A model generated the notes under the pieces. That model saw only the letters and a list, made by a program, of their open reading frames with translations, searched no databases and had not been told where the DNA came from. Shown here in pieces: positions 5,941 through 6,057 of a DNA stretch of 6,057 nucleotides. This stretch comes from an uncultured Lachnospiraceae bacterium. Lineage in GTDB: Bacteria > Bacillota > Clostridia > Lachnospirales > Lachnospiraceae. Position numbers and translations under genes: made by a program. The first letter of the stretch is position 1, and each line of letters opens with the position of its first letter. Where the stretch lies: positions 1 to 6,057 of the forward strand of contig CACZRA010000147.1 in NCBI GenBank assembly GCA_902783395.1, read 5' to 3'.

Positions 5941-6057
5941 TTACAGCTGAGGACCAGCAGCTACAAGTGCCTTTCCTGCCTCGTTGCCCTCATACTTCTT
6001 GAAGTTCTTGATAAACCTTCCTGCAAGATCCTTAGCCTTCTCTTCCCACTCGGAAGC
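5941..6057 (-). CDS. pckA: Phosphoenolpyruvate carboxykinase (ATP), C-terminal end only
   Basis: Only the last 38 codons and TAA are inside the window. The peptide has an amphipathic helix with [17 protein letters not shown] followed by a C-terminus [11 protein letters not shown]. This resembles the ending of ATP-dependent PEP carboxykinases (E. coli PckA ends with a ...LFVDNFKKY-like helix and ...LVAAGPKL), from memory of the family. The enzyme interconverts oxaloacetate and PEP with ATP/ADP; in fermentative anaerobes it often runs toward oxaloacetate. The 5' part lies beyond base 6057. A terminator follows, so it is transcriptionally separate from the nuclease gene. Because the identification rests on a short tail, some doubt remains. 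Confidence 0.8.
   Translation of the reverse strand, partial: ASEWEEKAKDLAGRFIKNFKKYEGNEAGKALVAAGPQL

Overview
The window looks like chromosomal DNA of a low-to-mid GC Gram-positive, most likely a clostridial bacterium close to the Lachnospiraceae. The basis is the asp23/gls24-nusB-xseA order, the style of the RF3, Dtd and ATP-type PEPCK proteins, two signal-peptide proteins of Gram-positive lipoprotein type, and strong purine-rich ribosome binding sites. This taxonomic placement is inference from gene content only. All genes lie on the minus strand, so transcription runs from high to low coordinates.

In transcription order: the last 38 codons of an ATP-type PEP carboxykinase (6057-5941) end at a stem-loop terminator (5882-5907). 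Next come a secreted or lipid-anchored non-specific DNA/RNA endonuclease (5814-4870) and, 37 bp later, D-aminoacyl-tRNA deacylase dtd (4832-4380). Release factor 3, prfC (4293-2695), starts at TTG behind its own likely promoter. A second likely promoter (2693-2665) precedes a tight cluster of an Asp23/Gls24-family protein (2630-2220), nusB (2223-1822), xseA (1815-496) and a lipoprotein (499 to beyond base 1). Two of the cluster's junctions are 4-bp ATGA overlaps and the third gap is 6 bp, so it reads as one translationally coupled operon.

Most of the content is housekeeping: translation termination (prfC), tRNA quality control (dtd), transcription antitermination (nusB) and DNA repair (xseA). 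The accessory part is the two exported proteins. One is a nuclease with a low-complexity linker carrying four NYVN motifs. The other is a lipoprotein sitting where xseB usually follows xseA. It has two RTG-x-VEIDG motifs and a Lys/Glu/Asp-rich 10-residue repeat array whose DNA contains a perfect 60-bp tandem duplication running to the window edge. I see no mobile element, CRISPR array, tRNA, rRNA or riboswitch, and no strong case for a wholly new system. The unusual lipoprotein is the best candidate for follow-up.
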